A stretch of 64,000 nt of DNA from Rhodobacter huangdaonensis (GCF_004022465.1 NZ_SAVA01000012.1:1-64000); one strand, 5' to 3'; shown: positions 1 through 8,998, counted from the first letter of the stretch. Program-made: numbers and translations. The notes: generated from the sequence alone by a model not told the origin.

Positions 1-654
1 CGCGCCACCTTCATGCCGAAGCCGATTCAGGGGCTGACCGGCAACGGCTGCCACGCCCATATCTCGGTGTGGGACAGCGCGACCGGCCGGAACGCCTTTG
101 CCGATGACACGAAGGAGCTCGGCCTTTCCGACAGCGGCCGCGCCTTCCTCGGCGGCATCATGAAGCATGCCTCGGCGCTTGCGGTCATCACCAACCCGAC
201 GGTGAACAGCTACAAGCGGATCAACGCGCCGCGCACGCTCTCGGGCGCCACCTGGGCACCCAATACCGTGACCTGGACCGGCAACAACCGCACCCATATG
301 GTGCGCGTGCCGGGCCCCGGCCGGTTCGAGCTGCGCCTGCCCGACGGCGCGGTGAACCCGTACCTCTTGCAGGCGGTGATCATCGCCGCGGGGCTCTCGG
401 GGCTGAAGAGCAACGCCGACCCGGGCCCGCGCCACGACATCGACATGTATGCCGAGGGCCACAGGATCGAGGGCGCGCCGAAGCTGCCCCTGAACCTTCT
501 CGACGCGATCCGCGCCTATGACGCGGACCCGGGCCTGAAGGCCGCCATGGGCGCGGAGTTCTCGGCCGGATACCTCAAGCTCAAGATGCAGGAATGGAAC
601 GCCTTCGTGAACCACTTCTCCCACTGGGAACGCGACAACACCCTCGATATCTGA
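1..654 (+). CDS. glnT: GlnT/GMAS-like glutamine synthetase, C-terminal part (5' truncated by window)
   Basis: This is the C-terminal catalytic part of a glutamine-synthetase-fold ligase; the reading frame is open from base 1, so the start lies outside the window. Visible family motifs are GNGCHAHIS (ATP/metal-binding His segment), the NSYKRIN loop and the arginine-rich RFELRLPDGAVNPYL segment. The overall pattern resembles the 'type III' GlnT proteins of rhizobia and Rhodobacteraceae, a group that also contains gamma-glutamylmethylamide synthetases, so the true substrate could be ammonia or methylamine. In related genomes this gene often follows glxBCD glutamate-synthase-like genes, which would lie to the left and cannot be seen. 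A strong hairpin follows the stop. Family assignment is secure; the GlnT versus GMAS choice is not. Confidence 0.85.
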   Translation, partial: RATFMPKPIQGLTGNGCHAHISVWDSATGRNAFADDTKELGLSDSGRAFLGGIMKHASALAVITNPTVNSYKRINAPRTLSGATWAPNTVTWTGNNRTHMVRVPGPGRFELRLPDGAVNPYLLQAVIIAAGLSGLKSNADPGPRHDIDMYAEGHRIEGAPKLPLNLLDAIRAYDADPGLKAAMGAEFSAGYLKLKMQEWNAFVNHFSHWERDNTLDI

Positions 655-694
655 ACCATCCCCGCGCCCGGGAAAAACGGGCGCGGGCAACGGA

Positions 695-722
695 AAACGG
701 CGCCCCCGGAGGGGCGCCGTTT
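695..722. terminator. Bidirectional Rho-independent terminator
   Basis: A perfect 12-bp inverted repeat (AAACGGCGCCCC, loop CGGA, GGGGCGCCGTTT) lies between the convergent ends of the glnT-like gene and the CoA-transferase gene. The A-run before and T-run after the stem let it work on both strands. A second G+C hairpin without a T-run (661-687) precedes it. Confidence 0.8.
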
Positions 723-743
723 CGCATGTCCGGGCGGGCGCGC

Positions 744-2297
744 TTACGCGCTTGCCGCCGCCTCGATCTGCGCCTCGAGCATCGAGCCGGTCTCGATGAA
801 ACGCTGGTGCCAGGACAGCGCCTCGGTCAGCAGATGCGGCGCGTGCTTGCCCCAGCTGCCCGAGAGCGAACGGGCGAAGTAATCCTCGAGCATCGGGCGA
901 TAGGCCGGATGGGCGCAGTTGCGGATGATCGTCTCGGCGCGCTTGCGCGGCGCGAGGCCACGCAGGTCGGCCAGGCCCTGTTCGGTGACGATCACCTGCA
1001 CGTCCTGGCTGATATGGTCGACATGCGCCGCCATCGGCACGATCGCCGAGATCTTGCCGCCCTTCGCCGTCGAGGGGGTCATGAAGATCGACAGGAAGGC
1101 GTTGCGGGCGAAATCGCCCGAACCGCCGATGCCGTTCTGGATCCGCGAGCCCATCACATGGGTCGAGTTGACGTTGCCGTAGATGTCGGCCTCGATCAGC
1201 CCGTTCATCGCGATCACGCCGAGACGGCGGACGAGTTCGGGGTGGTTCGAGATCTCCTGCGGGCGCAGGATCAGCCTGGTGCGATAATGATCGGCGCGCG
1301 CGTTCAGGTCATTGGCGCGCTCGGGGCTGAGCGAGAAGGCGGTGGCCGAGGCCATGCGCAGCTTGCCCGCGTCGATCATGTCGAGCATGCCGTCCTGGAT
1401 CACCTCGGTGAAGGCGGTCATCGGCTCGAAGGGGGCATTGATGAGGCCCGCCATCACCGCATTCGGCACGTTGCCGACGCCCGATTGCAGCGGCAGGAGC
1501 GCCTTCGGCAGGCGGCCCTTCTTCACCTCATGGGCGAGGAACTCGAGGATGTGCTCGGCGATCGCCTGGGCCGAGCCGTCGGGCTTCGAGAAGGGGGCGT
1601 TGCGGTCGGCAGCATCGGTCTCGATGATCGCCACGACCTTCGAGTGGTCGACGTGGAAATGCGGCTCGCCGATGCGCTGATCGGGCGCGATCAGCGGGAT
1701 CGGCACGCGATGCGGCGGCAGGCGGGTGCCGTAATAGATGTCGTGCATCCCTTCGAGCGATTCCGACTGCCAGCGGTTCACCTCGAGGATGATCTTGTCG
1801 GCGCGATCGAGCCAGGTCTTGTTGTTGCCGACCGAGGAGGAGGGGATCAGCTGGCCGCCGGGCGTGATGCCCGAGATCTCGACCACGGCGAAGTCGAGAT
1901 CGCCGTAGAGCCCTTCCCAGACCATCGGCGCGACCTGGCTCAGGTGCATGTCGACGTAATCCATCTCGCCACGGTTGATGCGCTCGCGCAGGATCGGGTC
2001 GGAGTTGTAGGGCAGGCGGAACTCGATGCCGTCGGCACGGGCCAGCGCACCGTCAAGCTCGGGGCCGGTCGAGGCGCCGGTGAGCACGCGCACGCGGAAC
2101 GGCCGGCCCTGGGCATGTTCGGCCTCGGCACGGGCCGCGAGCGCCACCGGCACCGCCTTCGGATAGCCCGAGCCGGTGAAGCCCGACATGCCGATCGTGG
2201 CGCCATGCGGGATCAGCGCGGCCGCATCCTCGGCGCTCATCACCCGAGCGGCAAGGCCGGCGTGGCGCAGTCGGGCGTTCGTCTTGCTGGTGGTCAT
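744..2297 (-). CDS. Acetyl-CoA hydrolase/transferase family protein (succinyl-CoA:acetate CoA-transferase type)
   Basis: A 517-residue class I CoA-transferase of the AarC/Cat1/ScpC group, which moves CoA between succinate and acetate or propionate. The N-terminal GMSGFTGSGYPKAVP and the C-terminal GNVNSTHVMGSRIQNGIGGS segments are typical of this subfamily. The FTEVIQDGML stretch carries the glutamate expected to form the glutamyl-CoA thioester. I chose the ATG at 2297 because GGGAGGAG lies just upstream; the frame is open another 30 codons, but that stretch has no family similarity. In an alphaproteobacterium the enzyme probably serves acetate, propionate or PHB metabolism. The preferred donor and acceptor cannot be read from sequence. 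Confidence 0.88.
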   Translation of the reverse strand: MTTSKTNARLRHAGLAARVMSAEDAAALIPHGATIGMSGFTGSGYPKAVPVALAARAEAEHAQGRPFRVRVLTGASTGPELDGALARADGIEFRLPYNSDPILRERINRGEMDYVDMHLSQVAPMVWEGLYGDLDFAVVEISGITPGGQLIPSSSVGNNKTWLDRADKIILEVNRWQSESLEGMHDIYYGTRLPPHRVPIPLIAPDQRIGEPHFHVDHSKVVAIIETDAADRNAPFSKPDGSAQAIAEHILEFLAHEVKKGRLPKALLPLQSGVGNVPNAVMAGLINAPFEPMTAFTEVIQDGMLDMIDAGKLRMASATAFSLSPERANDLNARADHYRTRLILRPQEISNHPELVRRLGVIAMNGLIEADIYGNVNSTHVMGSRIQNGIGGSGDFARNAFLSIFMTPSTAKGGKISAIVPMAAHVDHISQDVQVIVTEQGLADLRGLAPRKRAETIIRNCAHPAYRPMLEDYFARSLSGSWGKHAPHLLTEALSWHQRFIETGSMLEAQIEAAASA

Positions 2298-2452
2298 CTG
2301 GCTCCTCCCAAACCCCTGAGGGCGCAGCAACGGTCGTACATATTCCGTCGCGCGCATGAAACTATCCGAAAGCAGAATGCCGCGCATTTGTCGATGGCGT
2401 AACAGACATGCGTCCGGCGCATGGCTTTCGCAAGAATGTTAGGCAGGGCCTG

Positions 2453-4351
2453 TCAGCCCGCGCCAAGCAGAACGGCAAGGTGATAGGTGACGAAAGACCC
2501 CACCCAGGCCAGCACGAACATGTAGCCGAAGGTGAGCCACATCCAGCGCGCGCCGCCCGCCTCGCGCCGGATCACGGCGAGGGTCGAGATGCATTGCGGC
2601 GCGAAGATGTACCACACCAGAAGTGAGAGCGCGGTGGCGAGGCTCCAGTTCGCGGCGAGGATCGCACCGAGCGCCGAGGTGCTGTCGCCGCCCACGGCAT
2701 AGACCGTGGCCAGACCCGAGACCGCGATCTCGCGCGCCGCCATGCCGGGCACCAGCGCCACGGCGATCTGCCAGTTGAAACCGATCGGAGAAAGGATCGG
2801 TTCGAGCAGATGGCCGATCATCGCGGCGAAGGAATAGAGGATCGGCGGTTCGGTGGCGCCCGCCGGCGCGAAGGGGAAGGTGGCGAGCAGCCAGATCAGC
2901 ACCGTCATCGCGAAGATCGTGGTGCCGGCGCGCTTCAGAAACGCCTTCGCCCGGGTGGCAAGCCCGATCGCCACCGAACGCGGCCGCGGCAGCTTGTAAT
3001 CGGGCAGGTCGAGCATGAAGGGCGGCGAGGGCTCGCGCCGCCAGAACATGAACTTCGCCGCAGCCGAGACGCCAAGCGCCGAGACGATGCCCGCGGCGTA
3101 AAGCCCGAACATCACCAGCCCCTGCAGGCTGAGCACGCCGAGCACGTGGCGCGCCGGGATGAAGGCCGAGATGATCAGCGTATAGACCGGGATCCGCGCC
3201 GAACAGGTCATCAGCGGCGCCACAAGGATCGTCGTCAGCCGGTCGCGGCGGTTGTCGATCACCCGTGCCGCCATGATGCCGGGCACGGCGCAGGCGAAGG
3301 AGGACAGCAGCGGGATGAAGGCGCGCCCGTGCAGCCCCGCGCCGCCCATGATCTTGTCCATCAGGAAGGCCGCCCGCGCCATATAGCCGAGGTCCTCGAG
3401 CAGCAGGATGAAGAGGAAGAGGATCAGGATCTGCGGCAGGAACACCAGCACGCCGCCCACGCCGGCGATCACCGCGTCGAGAAGGAAGCTCTGCACGATG
3501 CCCTTTGGCACATGCGCGGCGACGAAACCGCCCACGGCGCCAAAGCCCGCGTCGATCAGGTCCATCAGCGGTGCGGCCCAGGTGAAGACCGCCTGGAACA
3601 TGACGAAGAGCAGCACCAGCAGGAAGACGAGGCCGAAGACCGGGTGCAGCAACACGCGGTCGATGCGGTTCGTCAGCGTGTCGGGCAGCTCGGGCTCGGC
3701 CACCGCGCGCGCGATCAGCCGGTCGGCGGCGCGGTGGCTCAGCCGCAGGTCGGCGGCATTCGGCGGACTCCACAGGTTCGGGCCGGGCTCGGGCACGCCG
3801 CGGGCGAGGATCGCGTCGAGCTCGGCGCGCAGCGCATCAAGCCCGCCCTTGCGCACCGAATTCGCGGTGACGACGGGCACGCCGAGCGTCTCGGACAGGG
3901 CATTGGTGTCGATCTCGATGCCGCGGTGGCGGGCGATGTCGATCATGTTCATCACCAGCACCATCGGCAGGCCGGTGGCGGCCAGCTCCATCGCCAGCCG
4001 CAGCCCCGAGCGCGGCGCCGAGGCATCGGCGACGACGACAAGCAGATCGGGCACCCGCTCGCCATGGTGGCGGCCAAGAACCACGTCGCGCGTCACCACC
4101 TCGTCGGGGCTGCGCGCGCGCAGGCTGTGGGTGCCGGGCAGGTCGACGACTTCGACCGCCGCTCCCGAGGGCAGACGCGCCAGCCCCGTCTTGCGCTCGA
4201 CGGTGACGCCCGAATAGTTGCCCACATGCTGGCGCGAGCCGGTCAGGGCGTTGAAAAGTGCGGTCTTGCCGCAGTTCGGCGGGCCGACGATCGCAAAGCG
4301 AAGGTCGTCCGGTCGCGCCGCGGCGGGCGCGGGAGTGTCGCAGCAGTCCAT
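2453..4351 (-). CDS. feoB: Ferrous iron transport protein B
   Basis: A 632-residue inner-membrane Fe2+ transporter with an N-terminal GTPase domain. G1 is GPPNCGKT, G3 is DLPGTHS and G4 is NMID, so the small G protein looks intact. The remainder has the FeoB membrane core with two Gate (nucleoside-recognition) segments; SFACAVPGIMAARVI is the hallmark Cys-containing stretch. It is shorter than E. coli FeoB (773 residues), as is common in alphaproteobacteria. It starts 10 nt after the feoA stop in the same operon; no feoC-like gene follows. The cysteines near the N terminus (MDCCDT) are unusual but not interpreted. Regulation by iron or oxygen is expected, but no confident operator was found. 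Confidence 0.97.
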   Translation of the reverse strand: MDCCDTPAPAAARPDDLRFAIVGPPNCGKTALFNALTGSRQHVGNYSGVTVERKTGLARLPSGAAVEVVDLPGTHSLRARSPDEVVTRDVVLGRHHGERVPDLLVVVADASAPRSGLRLAMELAATGLPMVLVMNMIDIARHRGIEIDTNALSETLGVPVVTANSVRKGGLDALRAELDAILARGVPEPGPNLWSPPNAADLRLSHRAADRLIARAVAEPELPDTLTNRIDRVLLHPVFGLVFLLVLLFVMFQAVFTWAAPLMDLIDAGFGAVGGFVAAHVPKGIVQSFLLDAVIAGVGGVLVFLPQILILFLFILLLEDLGYMARAAFLMDKIMGGAGLHGRAFIPLLSSFACAVPGIMAARVIDNRRDRLTTILVAPLMTCSARIPVYTLIISAFIPARHVLGVLSLQGLVMFGLYAAGIVSALGVSAAAKFMFWRREPSPPFMLDLPDYKLPRPRSVAIGLATRAKAFLKRAGTTIFAMTVLIWLLATFPFAPAGATEPPILYSFAAMIGHLLEPILSPIGFNWQIAVALVPGMAAREIAVSGLATVYAVGGDSTSALGAILAANWSLATALSLLVWYIFAPQCISTLAVIRREAGGARWMWLTFGYMFVLAWVGSFVTYHLAVLLGAG

Positions 4352-4361
4352 CTGGTCCGGT

Positions 4362-4673
4362 TCAGGAAACGAGGATCGCCATCGCTTCGCGACGGCGCAG
4401 CGCCACAGTGGCGCCGTTCACCCGCACGGCGATCGGATCGCGGCCGAAGAGCCCCTCGTGCAGGATCGCGACACGCGCGCCCTCGACGAAGCCAAGCTCG
4501 ATCAGCCGCCGTTCCATCTCTTCGGCGGGCAGGGTGTTCGAATGGGCGGCGGGCAGGATGCGGAAGACGTGGCCGGAAAAGCCCCTGTGCAGGGCGCCGA
4601 GCGGACGATGCATGGCCTCGGGCCCCTGTCCCGGCAGGCTGGCGGCGTCGATCGGCTGCGGCGAGATCATCAT
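4362..4673 (-). CDS. feoA: Ferrous iron transport protein A
   Basis: A 103-residue SH3-like FeoA protein, the small cytoplasmic partner of FeoB. The core domain is the C-terminal 70 residues (MERRLIELGFVEGARVAIL, then DPIAVRVNGATVALRRREA). A roughly 30-residue N-terminal extension makes it longer than E. coli FeoA (75 residues). GGAGGG stands 8 nt before the first of two adjacent ATG codons, supporting the start. It is first in the feoAB operon. The upstream region to 4907 is also the 5' flank of the rightward methyltransferase gene and contains an A+T-rich island at about 4755-4790, where the feo promoter probably lies. Confidence 0.93.
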   Translation of the reverse strand: MMISPQPIDAASLPGQGPEAMHRPLGALHRGFSGHVFRILPAAHSNTLPAEEMERRLIELGFVEGARVAILHEGLFGRDPIAVRVNGATVALRRREAMAILVS

Positions 4674-4907
4674 CTCCGGTTCCCTCCGTTCTGGCCGGCG
4701 GGCTGTGCGGGGCCGCGATCCGGGCCGGGCGACAGCGCGTCGATGCGTCCTTCATACTATTCCGAGTGAAGCAATCAAGAATATTCCCGCGCCTCGCGCG
4801 GGAATGTGATGCGGCGCGCTGCCGCAAGGTTCCGGGCGCCGGGTCTCGTCGGGGTCTTGCGCAGGGGGCGGGGGCCGCGCAGGATCGGCGCGGCAGCGGA
4901 GGAGGCC

Positions 4908-6554
4908 ATGGACGGAGATCAGATCACGGCGGGGAAGCGACGGGCAGGGCGGCCGCGCAAGGCGCGCGCGCCAGTGCCGGCGACGCCTGCAGACGCGATC
5001 GACGCGGCCTATCTGGCGCAGGCGCCGGCCGCGCACCGCCGCGCCCATGCGCAGGTGCTGACCCCGCCCGAGCTTTCGGCGCTGATGGCCGCCTGGATCG
5101 CCGAGGCGTGCCCCGCAACGCTGCTCGACCCGGCCTTCGGCACCGGCATCCTCGCCCGCGCCGTTGCCGCGCTGCGCCCCGGCATCGCCGTCACCGGCTG
5201 GGAGATCGACCCGGCGATCGCCGCGGCGGGGCGGGCGGCCTGCGCGGCCGGAGGGCTGGTGCCCGATCTGCGCATCGGCGATTTCCTCGCCAGCCCGGCC
5301 GAGCCGGTCGAGGCGGTGATCGCCAATCCGCCCTGGCTGCGGCCGCTTGCGGGCAACGGGCTGCGCGCGCAGATCCGGGCGATGGCCCTGCGCACCGGGT
5401 TGCCGCTTCAGGGCGCGGTGAACGCCTATACGCTTTTCGTGATCGAGGCCTGCCTGCGTCTGCGCCCGGGCGGCCGCGGCGCCTTCCTGCTGCCAGCGGA
5501 ATGGGCGAATGCGAATTCCGGCGCGGTGCTGAAGGACTTTCTGCTCTCCCGCGGGTTGCTGCGGCGGCTGGTCTCGGTGTGCAACCTGCGCCCGGTCTTT
5601 GCCGATGCGCTGACCACGGCAAGCCTTGTCCTCGTCGAGGCACCGCGTGCGGGCGAGGCTCTGCCCGAGAGTATCGAGTGCCTGTTCGTCCCGGAGGGCG
5701 CGGCGCTGCCCGCGCCGTGCACGCCGGGCCGGCCGGTGCCGGTCGCGGCGCTGTGCGCGGCGCCGAAATGGGATGTGCTCTTGCGCGGCCTGCCCGAGGC
5801 GCCACCGCCGGGCTATGTCCGCCTCGGCGCGCTGGCCGGCACACGGCGCGGGCTCGCGACCGGGGCGAACGGCTTCTTCCATCTGCCCCGGGCCGCGGCG
5901 CGCGCGCAGGGCATCGCGCCGCACCGGTGGCTTCCTTGCGTGGCGAAGGCGGGCGATGCGCCGGGCCCGATCTTCACCGCCGCCGATCTTGAGGCGCTCG
6001 AGGCGGCGGGCCGGCCCACGGTCTTTCTCGACCTGACACCACCGCTGGCCCCGACCGAGGCGGCCTATGTCGCCACGGGCGCGGCACAGGGGTTTGATGC
6101 GCGCTTTCTCACCCGCAACCGCACCCCCTGGCACGCGCCCGAACGGCTTTATGTCGCGCCGATCTGGGCCGCGACCTTTGCCCGCGACCGGCTGCGCTTC
6201 GTGCTGAACGAGGCCGGCGCGCTGCATCTGACGGCCTTTCACGGCATCTTTCCCGAGCGCCGCGACTGCGCCTATCTGCGCGCGCTGACCGCCTGCCTGA
6301 ACGCCGCCCCGGTGGCGCGCCTCGCCGAGGCGCAGCTGCGCCGCTATGGCGGGGGGTTGCGCAAGATCGAGCCGCGCGACCTGCTCGAGATTTCCGTGCC
6401 CGACCTGCGCCGCCTGCCGCCCGCGCGGCTGGCCGCGCTCGGCCGGGCGCTGATCGCGTTGAACGAGGGCCGGCGGGGGGTGCAGGCGCGCCTCGACCGG
6501 CTGGTGGAGGAGGTCGCGGCAGAGATCGCGACAAAACCGGAGGAGAGCACATGA
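4908..6554 (+). CDS. Orphan N6-adenine DNA methyltransferase with AT-hook-like N terminus
   Basis: A 548-residue class I SAM-dependent methyltransferase. Motif I is DPAFGTG (residues 74-80), preceded by the QVLTPPELS segment found in type I/Eco57I-like adenine methylases. Motif IV is NPPW (140-143), the N6-adenine signature. Residues 11-18 read RRAGRPRK, an AT-hook-like minor-groove motif. The long C-terminal half (about 250-548) looks like a target-recognition domain. The start ATG has GGAGGAGG immediately upstream; an in-frame ATG 34 codons earlier has no comparable site. No restriction endonuclease, specificity subunit or repair gene is adjacent: the stop overlaps a FAH hydrolase start by 4 nt, so it is orphan here. 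It may alternatively modify other nucleic acids. Function is inferred from motifs only. Confidence 0.8.
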   Translation: MDGDQITAGKRRAGRPRKARAPVPATPADAIDAAYLAQAPAAHRRAHAQVLTPPELSALMAAWIAEACPATLLDPAFGTGILARAVAALRPGIAVTGWEIDPAIAAAGRAACAAGGLVPDLRIGDFLASPAEPVEAVIANPPWLRPLAGNGLRAQIRAMALRTGLPLQGAVNAYTLFVIEACLRLRPGGRGAFLLPAEWANANSGAVLKDFLLSRGLLRRLVSVCNLRPVFADALTTASLVLVEAPRAGEALPESIECLFVPEGAALPAPCTPGRPVPVAALCAAPKWDVLLRGLPEAPPPGYVRLGALAGTRRGLATGANGFFHLPRAAARAQGIAPHRWLPCVAKAGDAPGPIFTAADLEALEAAGRPTVFLDLTPPLAPTEAAYVATGAAQGFDARFLTRNRTPWHAPERLYVAPIWAATFARDRLRFVLNEAGALHLTAFHGIFPERRDCAYLRALTACLNAAPVARLAEAQLRRYGGGLRKIEPRDLLEISVPDLRRLPPARLAALGRALIALNEGRRGVQARLDRLVEEVAAEIATKPEEST

Positions 6555-7393
6555 AACTTCTGCGTTGGGGCGAGGCGGGGGCCGAGCGGCCGGGAATGCT
6601 GGCGCCCGACGGCACGATCCGCGACCTTGGCGGCGTGCTGACGGATCTTGCGGGGGCGGCGCTCGCCCCCGAGAGCCTTGCCCGGCTTGCCGCGCTTGAT
6701 CCGGCGCGCCTGCCCGTGGTGGCGCCGGGCACCCGGCTCGGCCCGCCGGTCGCAGGCACGGGCAAGGTGATCGGCATCGGCCTCAACTATGCCGACCACG
6801 CCGAGGAGGCCGGCATGGCGGTGCCGCCCGAGCCGGTGATCTTCCTCAAGGCGCCCTCGGCGATCTCCGGCCCCGACGATCCGGTCGAGCTGCCGCGCGG
6901 CGCCGAGAAGCTCGACTGGGAGGTCGAGCTCGCCTTCGTCATCGGCACCCGCGCGAAATACGTCGAGGAGGCCGACGCGATGGCGCATGTGGCGGGCTAC
7001 ATGCTGGCCAATGACGTCAGCGAGCGCGCCTTCCAGACCGAGCGCTCCGGGCAATGGACGAAGGGCAAAAGCCACGACACCTTCTTCCCCTGCGGCCCCT
7101 GGCTCGTCACCCGCGACGAGATCGTCGACCCGCAGGCGCTGGCGCTTGGCACCACGGTCAACGGTGCGGCCCGGCAGGCGGGCAGCACGGCGACGATGGT
7201 CTATGGCGTGCGCTTCCTGGTCAGCTACCTCAGCCGCTTCATGACGCTCGAGCCCGGCGACATCGTCACCACCGGCACGCCGCCGGGCGTCGGCATGGGG
7301 ATGAAGCCGCCGCGCTTCCTGCAGCCCGGCGACGTCGTCGAGCTGACCGGTGAGGGGCTCGGCAGGCAGCGCCAGCGCGTGGTGCCGGCATGA
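6551..7393 (+). CDS. Fumarylacetoacetate hydrolase (FAH) family protein
   Basis: A 280-residue FAH-superfamily enzyme. The divalent-metal ligands are visible as the EVE pair in DWEVELAFVIG and the Asp in ANDVSER, and the GLNYADHAEE segment marks the start of the core. Family members include 2-hydroxyhepta-2,4-diene-1,7-dioate isomerases, oxaloacetate decarboxylases, ureidoglycolate lyases and acylpyruvases, and the sequence does not decide between them. Start and stop overlap the neighbouring genes by 4 nt (ATGA) on both sides, so it is probably translated by coupling with the methyltransferase before it and the aldehyde dehydrogenase after it. Together with the latter it suggests degradation of a small ring-cleavage-type or aldehyde compound. 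Confidence 0.85.
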   Translation: MKLLRWGEAGAERPGMLAPDGTIRDLGGVLTDLAGAALAPESLARLAALDPARLPVVAPGTRLGPPVAGTGKVIGIGLNYADHAEEAGMAVPPEPVIFLKAPSAISGPDDPVELPRGAEKLDWEVELAFVIGTRAKYVEEADAMAHVAGYMLANDVSERAFQTERSGQWTKGKSHDTFFPCGPWLVTRDEIVDPQALALGTTVNGAARQAGSTATMVYGVRFLVSYLSRFMTLEPGDIVTTGTPPGVGMGMKPPRFLQPGDVVELTGEGLGRQRQRVVPA

Positions 7394-8781
7394 GCGGTCC
7401 CGCCTTCGCGCGTCTTGCCGCGGGCAATGCCGCGCGCCGCACCGGGTTCGGCTCCGCCGAGCGCCGCGCCGCGCTGCTGGCCCTTGCCAAGGCCATCCGC
7501 GCGCATGAGGCCGAGATCATGGCGGCGCTTGCCACTGATCTCGGCAAGCCCGAGACCGAGACCCGGCTCACCGAGATCGTGCCGGTGCTGGCCGAGATCC
7601 GCCACACCCTTGCGCATCTGCGGCGCTGGATGAAGGTGCGCCGCGTCCTGCCGACGCTTGCCATGCTCGGCACCCGCGCCCGGCTGCGGCCCGAGCCGAA
7701 GGGCACGGTCCTCGTCATCGCGCCGTGGAACTATCCGTTCTCGCTCGCCCTCGGCCCGCTCGTCTCGGCGCTCGCCGCGGGCAATGCGGCCATGGTGAAA
7801 CCCTCGGAACTGGCGCCTGCGACCTCGGCGCTGATCGTGCGGCTGGTCGCCGCCGCGCTGCCCGAGGATCTGGTCGCGGTGGTCGAGGGCGGGGTCGAGA
7901 CCTCGACCGAGCTGCTCGCGCTGCCCTTCGACCACATCTTCTTTACCGGCTCGCCCGCGGTCGGGCGGGTGGTGATGGCGGCGGCGGCGAAGACCCTCGC
8001 CTCGGTCACGCTGGAACTCGGCGGCAAGTCGCCGGTGATCCTCGGTCCCGGGGCGGATCTGAAGCGCGCCGCGCGGATGGTCGCCTGGGGCAAGTTCGCC
8101 AATGCCGGCCAGACCTGCATCGCGCCCGACCATGTCTTCGTGCCGCGCGCGCAGGAGGCCGCGTTCCTGACCGCGCTGCGGGCCGAGATCGCGCGCATGT
8201 ATGGTGCCGATCCGCGGACCTCGAAAAGCTTCGCGCGGATCGTGAACGGGCGCCATTTCGCGCGGCTGAAGGCGATGATCGACGAGGCGCGGGCGGGCGG
8301 GGCGGAGCTTGCCGTGGGCGGCGAGGCGGATGCCGCCGCGCGCTACCTTGCCCCCACCGTGCTCACCCGCACCGAGGCGACGATGGCGGTGTCACGCGAG
8401 GAGATCTTCGGTCCGGTGCTGCCGGTCATCGCCTATGACGATCTCGACGCGTTACTCGGCCAGATCGAGGCGGGAGAGAAGCCGCTTGCGCTTTATCTCT
8501 TCGAGCGCGACCGCGCGGTGATCGAGCAGATCAGCGCCACCACCACCTCGGGCGCGCTCGGGGTGAACATCACGCTCGCGCATTACCTGCACCTGAACCT
8601 GCCCTTCGGCGGCATCGGCAATTCCGGGCTCGGTGCGGCGCACGGGATCTGGGGCTTTCGCGCCTTCAGCCATGAAAAGCCGGTGCTCGAGGATCGCTTC
8701 TCCTCGCTTGGCCTCTTGATGCCGCCCTATACCGGTGCAAAGGCGCGGCTTGCGAAACTGGTGCAGCGGCTCGTGGGGTGA
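7390..8781 (+). CDS. Aldehyde dehydrogenase, class 3 / coniferyl-aldehyde-dehydrogenase-like
   Basis: A 463-residue NAD(P)-dependent aldehyde dehydrogenase of the shorter class 3 type. The nucleophilic Cys is residue 243 (GQTCIAPD), the general base Glu is 209 (LELGGKSP), the oxyanion Asn is in APWNYPF, and IFFTGSPAVG is the nucleotide-binding turn. Class 3 enzymes oxidise medium-chain or aromatic aldehydes such as coniferyl aldehyde. The C-terminal hydrophobic stretch with a basic end could attach it to membrane, as in some class 3 enzymes. The ATG overlaps the FAH-family stop (ATGA), making it third in a coupled trio. The first copy of the intergenic inverted-repeat element begins a few bases after its stop. 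Confidence 0.9.
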   Translation: MSGPAFARLAAGNAARRTGFGSAERRAALLALAKAIRAHEAEIMAALATDLGKPETETRLTEIVPVLAEIRHTLAHLRRWMKVRRVLPTLAMLGTRARLRPEPKGTVLVIAPWNYPFSLALGPLVSALAAGNAAMVKPSELAPATSALIVRLVAAALPEDLVAVVEGGVETSTELLALPFDHIFFTGSPAVGRVVMAAAAKTLASVTLELGGKSPVILGPGADLKRAARMVAWGKFANAGQTCIAPDHVFVPRAQEAAFLTALRAEIARMYGADPRTSKSFARIVNGRHFARLKAMIDEARAGGAELAVGGEADAAARYLAPTVLTRTEATMAVSREEIFGPVLPVIAYDDLDALLGQIEAGEKPLALYLFERDRAVIEQISATTTSGALGVNITLAHYLHLNLPFGGIGNSGLGAAHGIWGFRAFSHEKPVLEDRFSSLGLLMPPYTGAKARLAKLVQRLVG

Positions 8782-8788
8782 GCCGGGC

Positions 8789-8927
8789 AGGGGGCGCTGC
8801 CCCCTCTTGGCTGCGCCAATTCCCCCCCGAGGTATTTCGGGCAAGGAGAAAGCAGGGCGACTTCCCGCTTCCAATTGCCCCAAATATCCCGGGGGTGAGG
8901 GCGAAGCCCGAGGGGGCAGCGCCCCCT
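8789..8927. repeat. Intergenic inverted-repeat element, copy 1
   Basis: The ends are a perfect 17-bp inverted repeat: AGGGGGCGCTGCCCCCT at 8789-8805 and its reverse complement at 8911-8927. Inside is a second, imperfect inverted repeat (about 8816-8844 against 8871-8900) containing CCCCCCGAGGTATTT and AAATATCCCGGGGG. The 34 bases at 8867-8900 differ from 19642-19675 in copy 2 at only one position, and the right terminal repeat is identical in both. No coding sequence is present. It probably acts as a transcription-stopping hairpin and/or is a non-autonomous REP/MITE-like element; neither role is shown by sequence alone. Confidence 0.75.
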
Positions 8928-8998
8928 TCTGTTGCCGCCCCCCTTGCCCATGCTGCCGAATTGCCGCAAACCGGGCCGGTTGCAGGGAGGGAACGGAC

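Noticed and set aside
4755..4790. Possible FNR-type site upstream of feoA (TGA-N5-TCA)
   Set aside because: The half-site spacing is 5, not 6, and the outer bases do not match TTGAT-N4-ATCAA. An iron or oxygen site may exist but is not shown.
594..5992. Long rightward antisense frames (594-2402 and 2810-5992)
   Set aside because: They lie opposite or across the CoA-transferase, feoAB and methyltransferase genes, are rich in Arg/Ala/His and match no family; open antisense frames are common in this G+C-rich sequence.
4674..8788. Restriction-modification system around the methyltransferase
   Set aside because: No endonuclease, specificity subunit or repair gene is near; the neighbours are metabolic.
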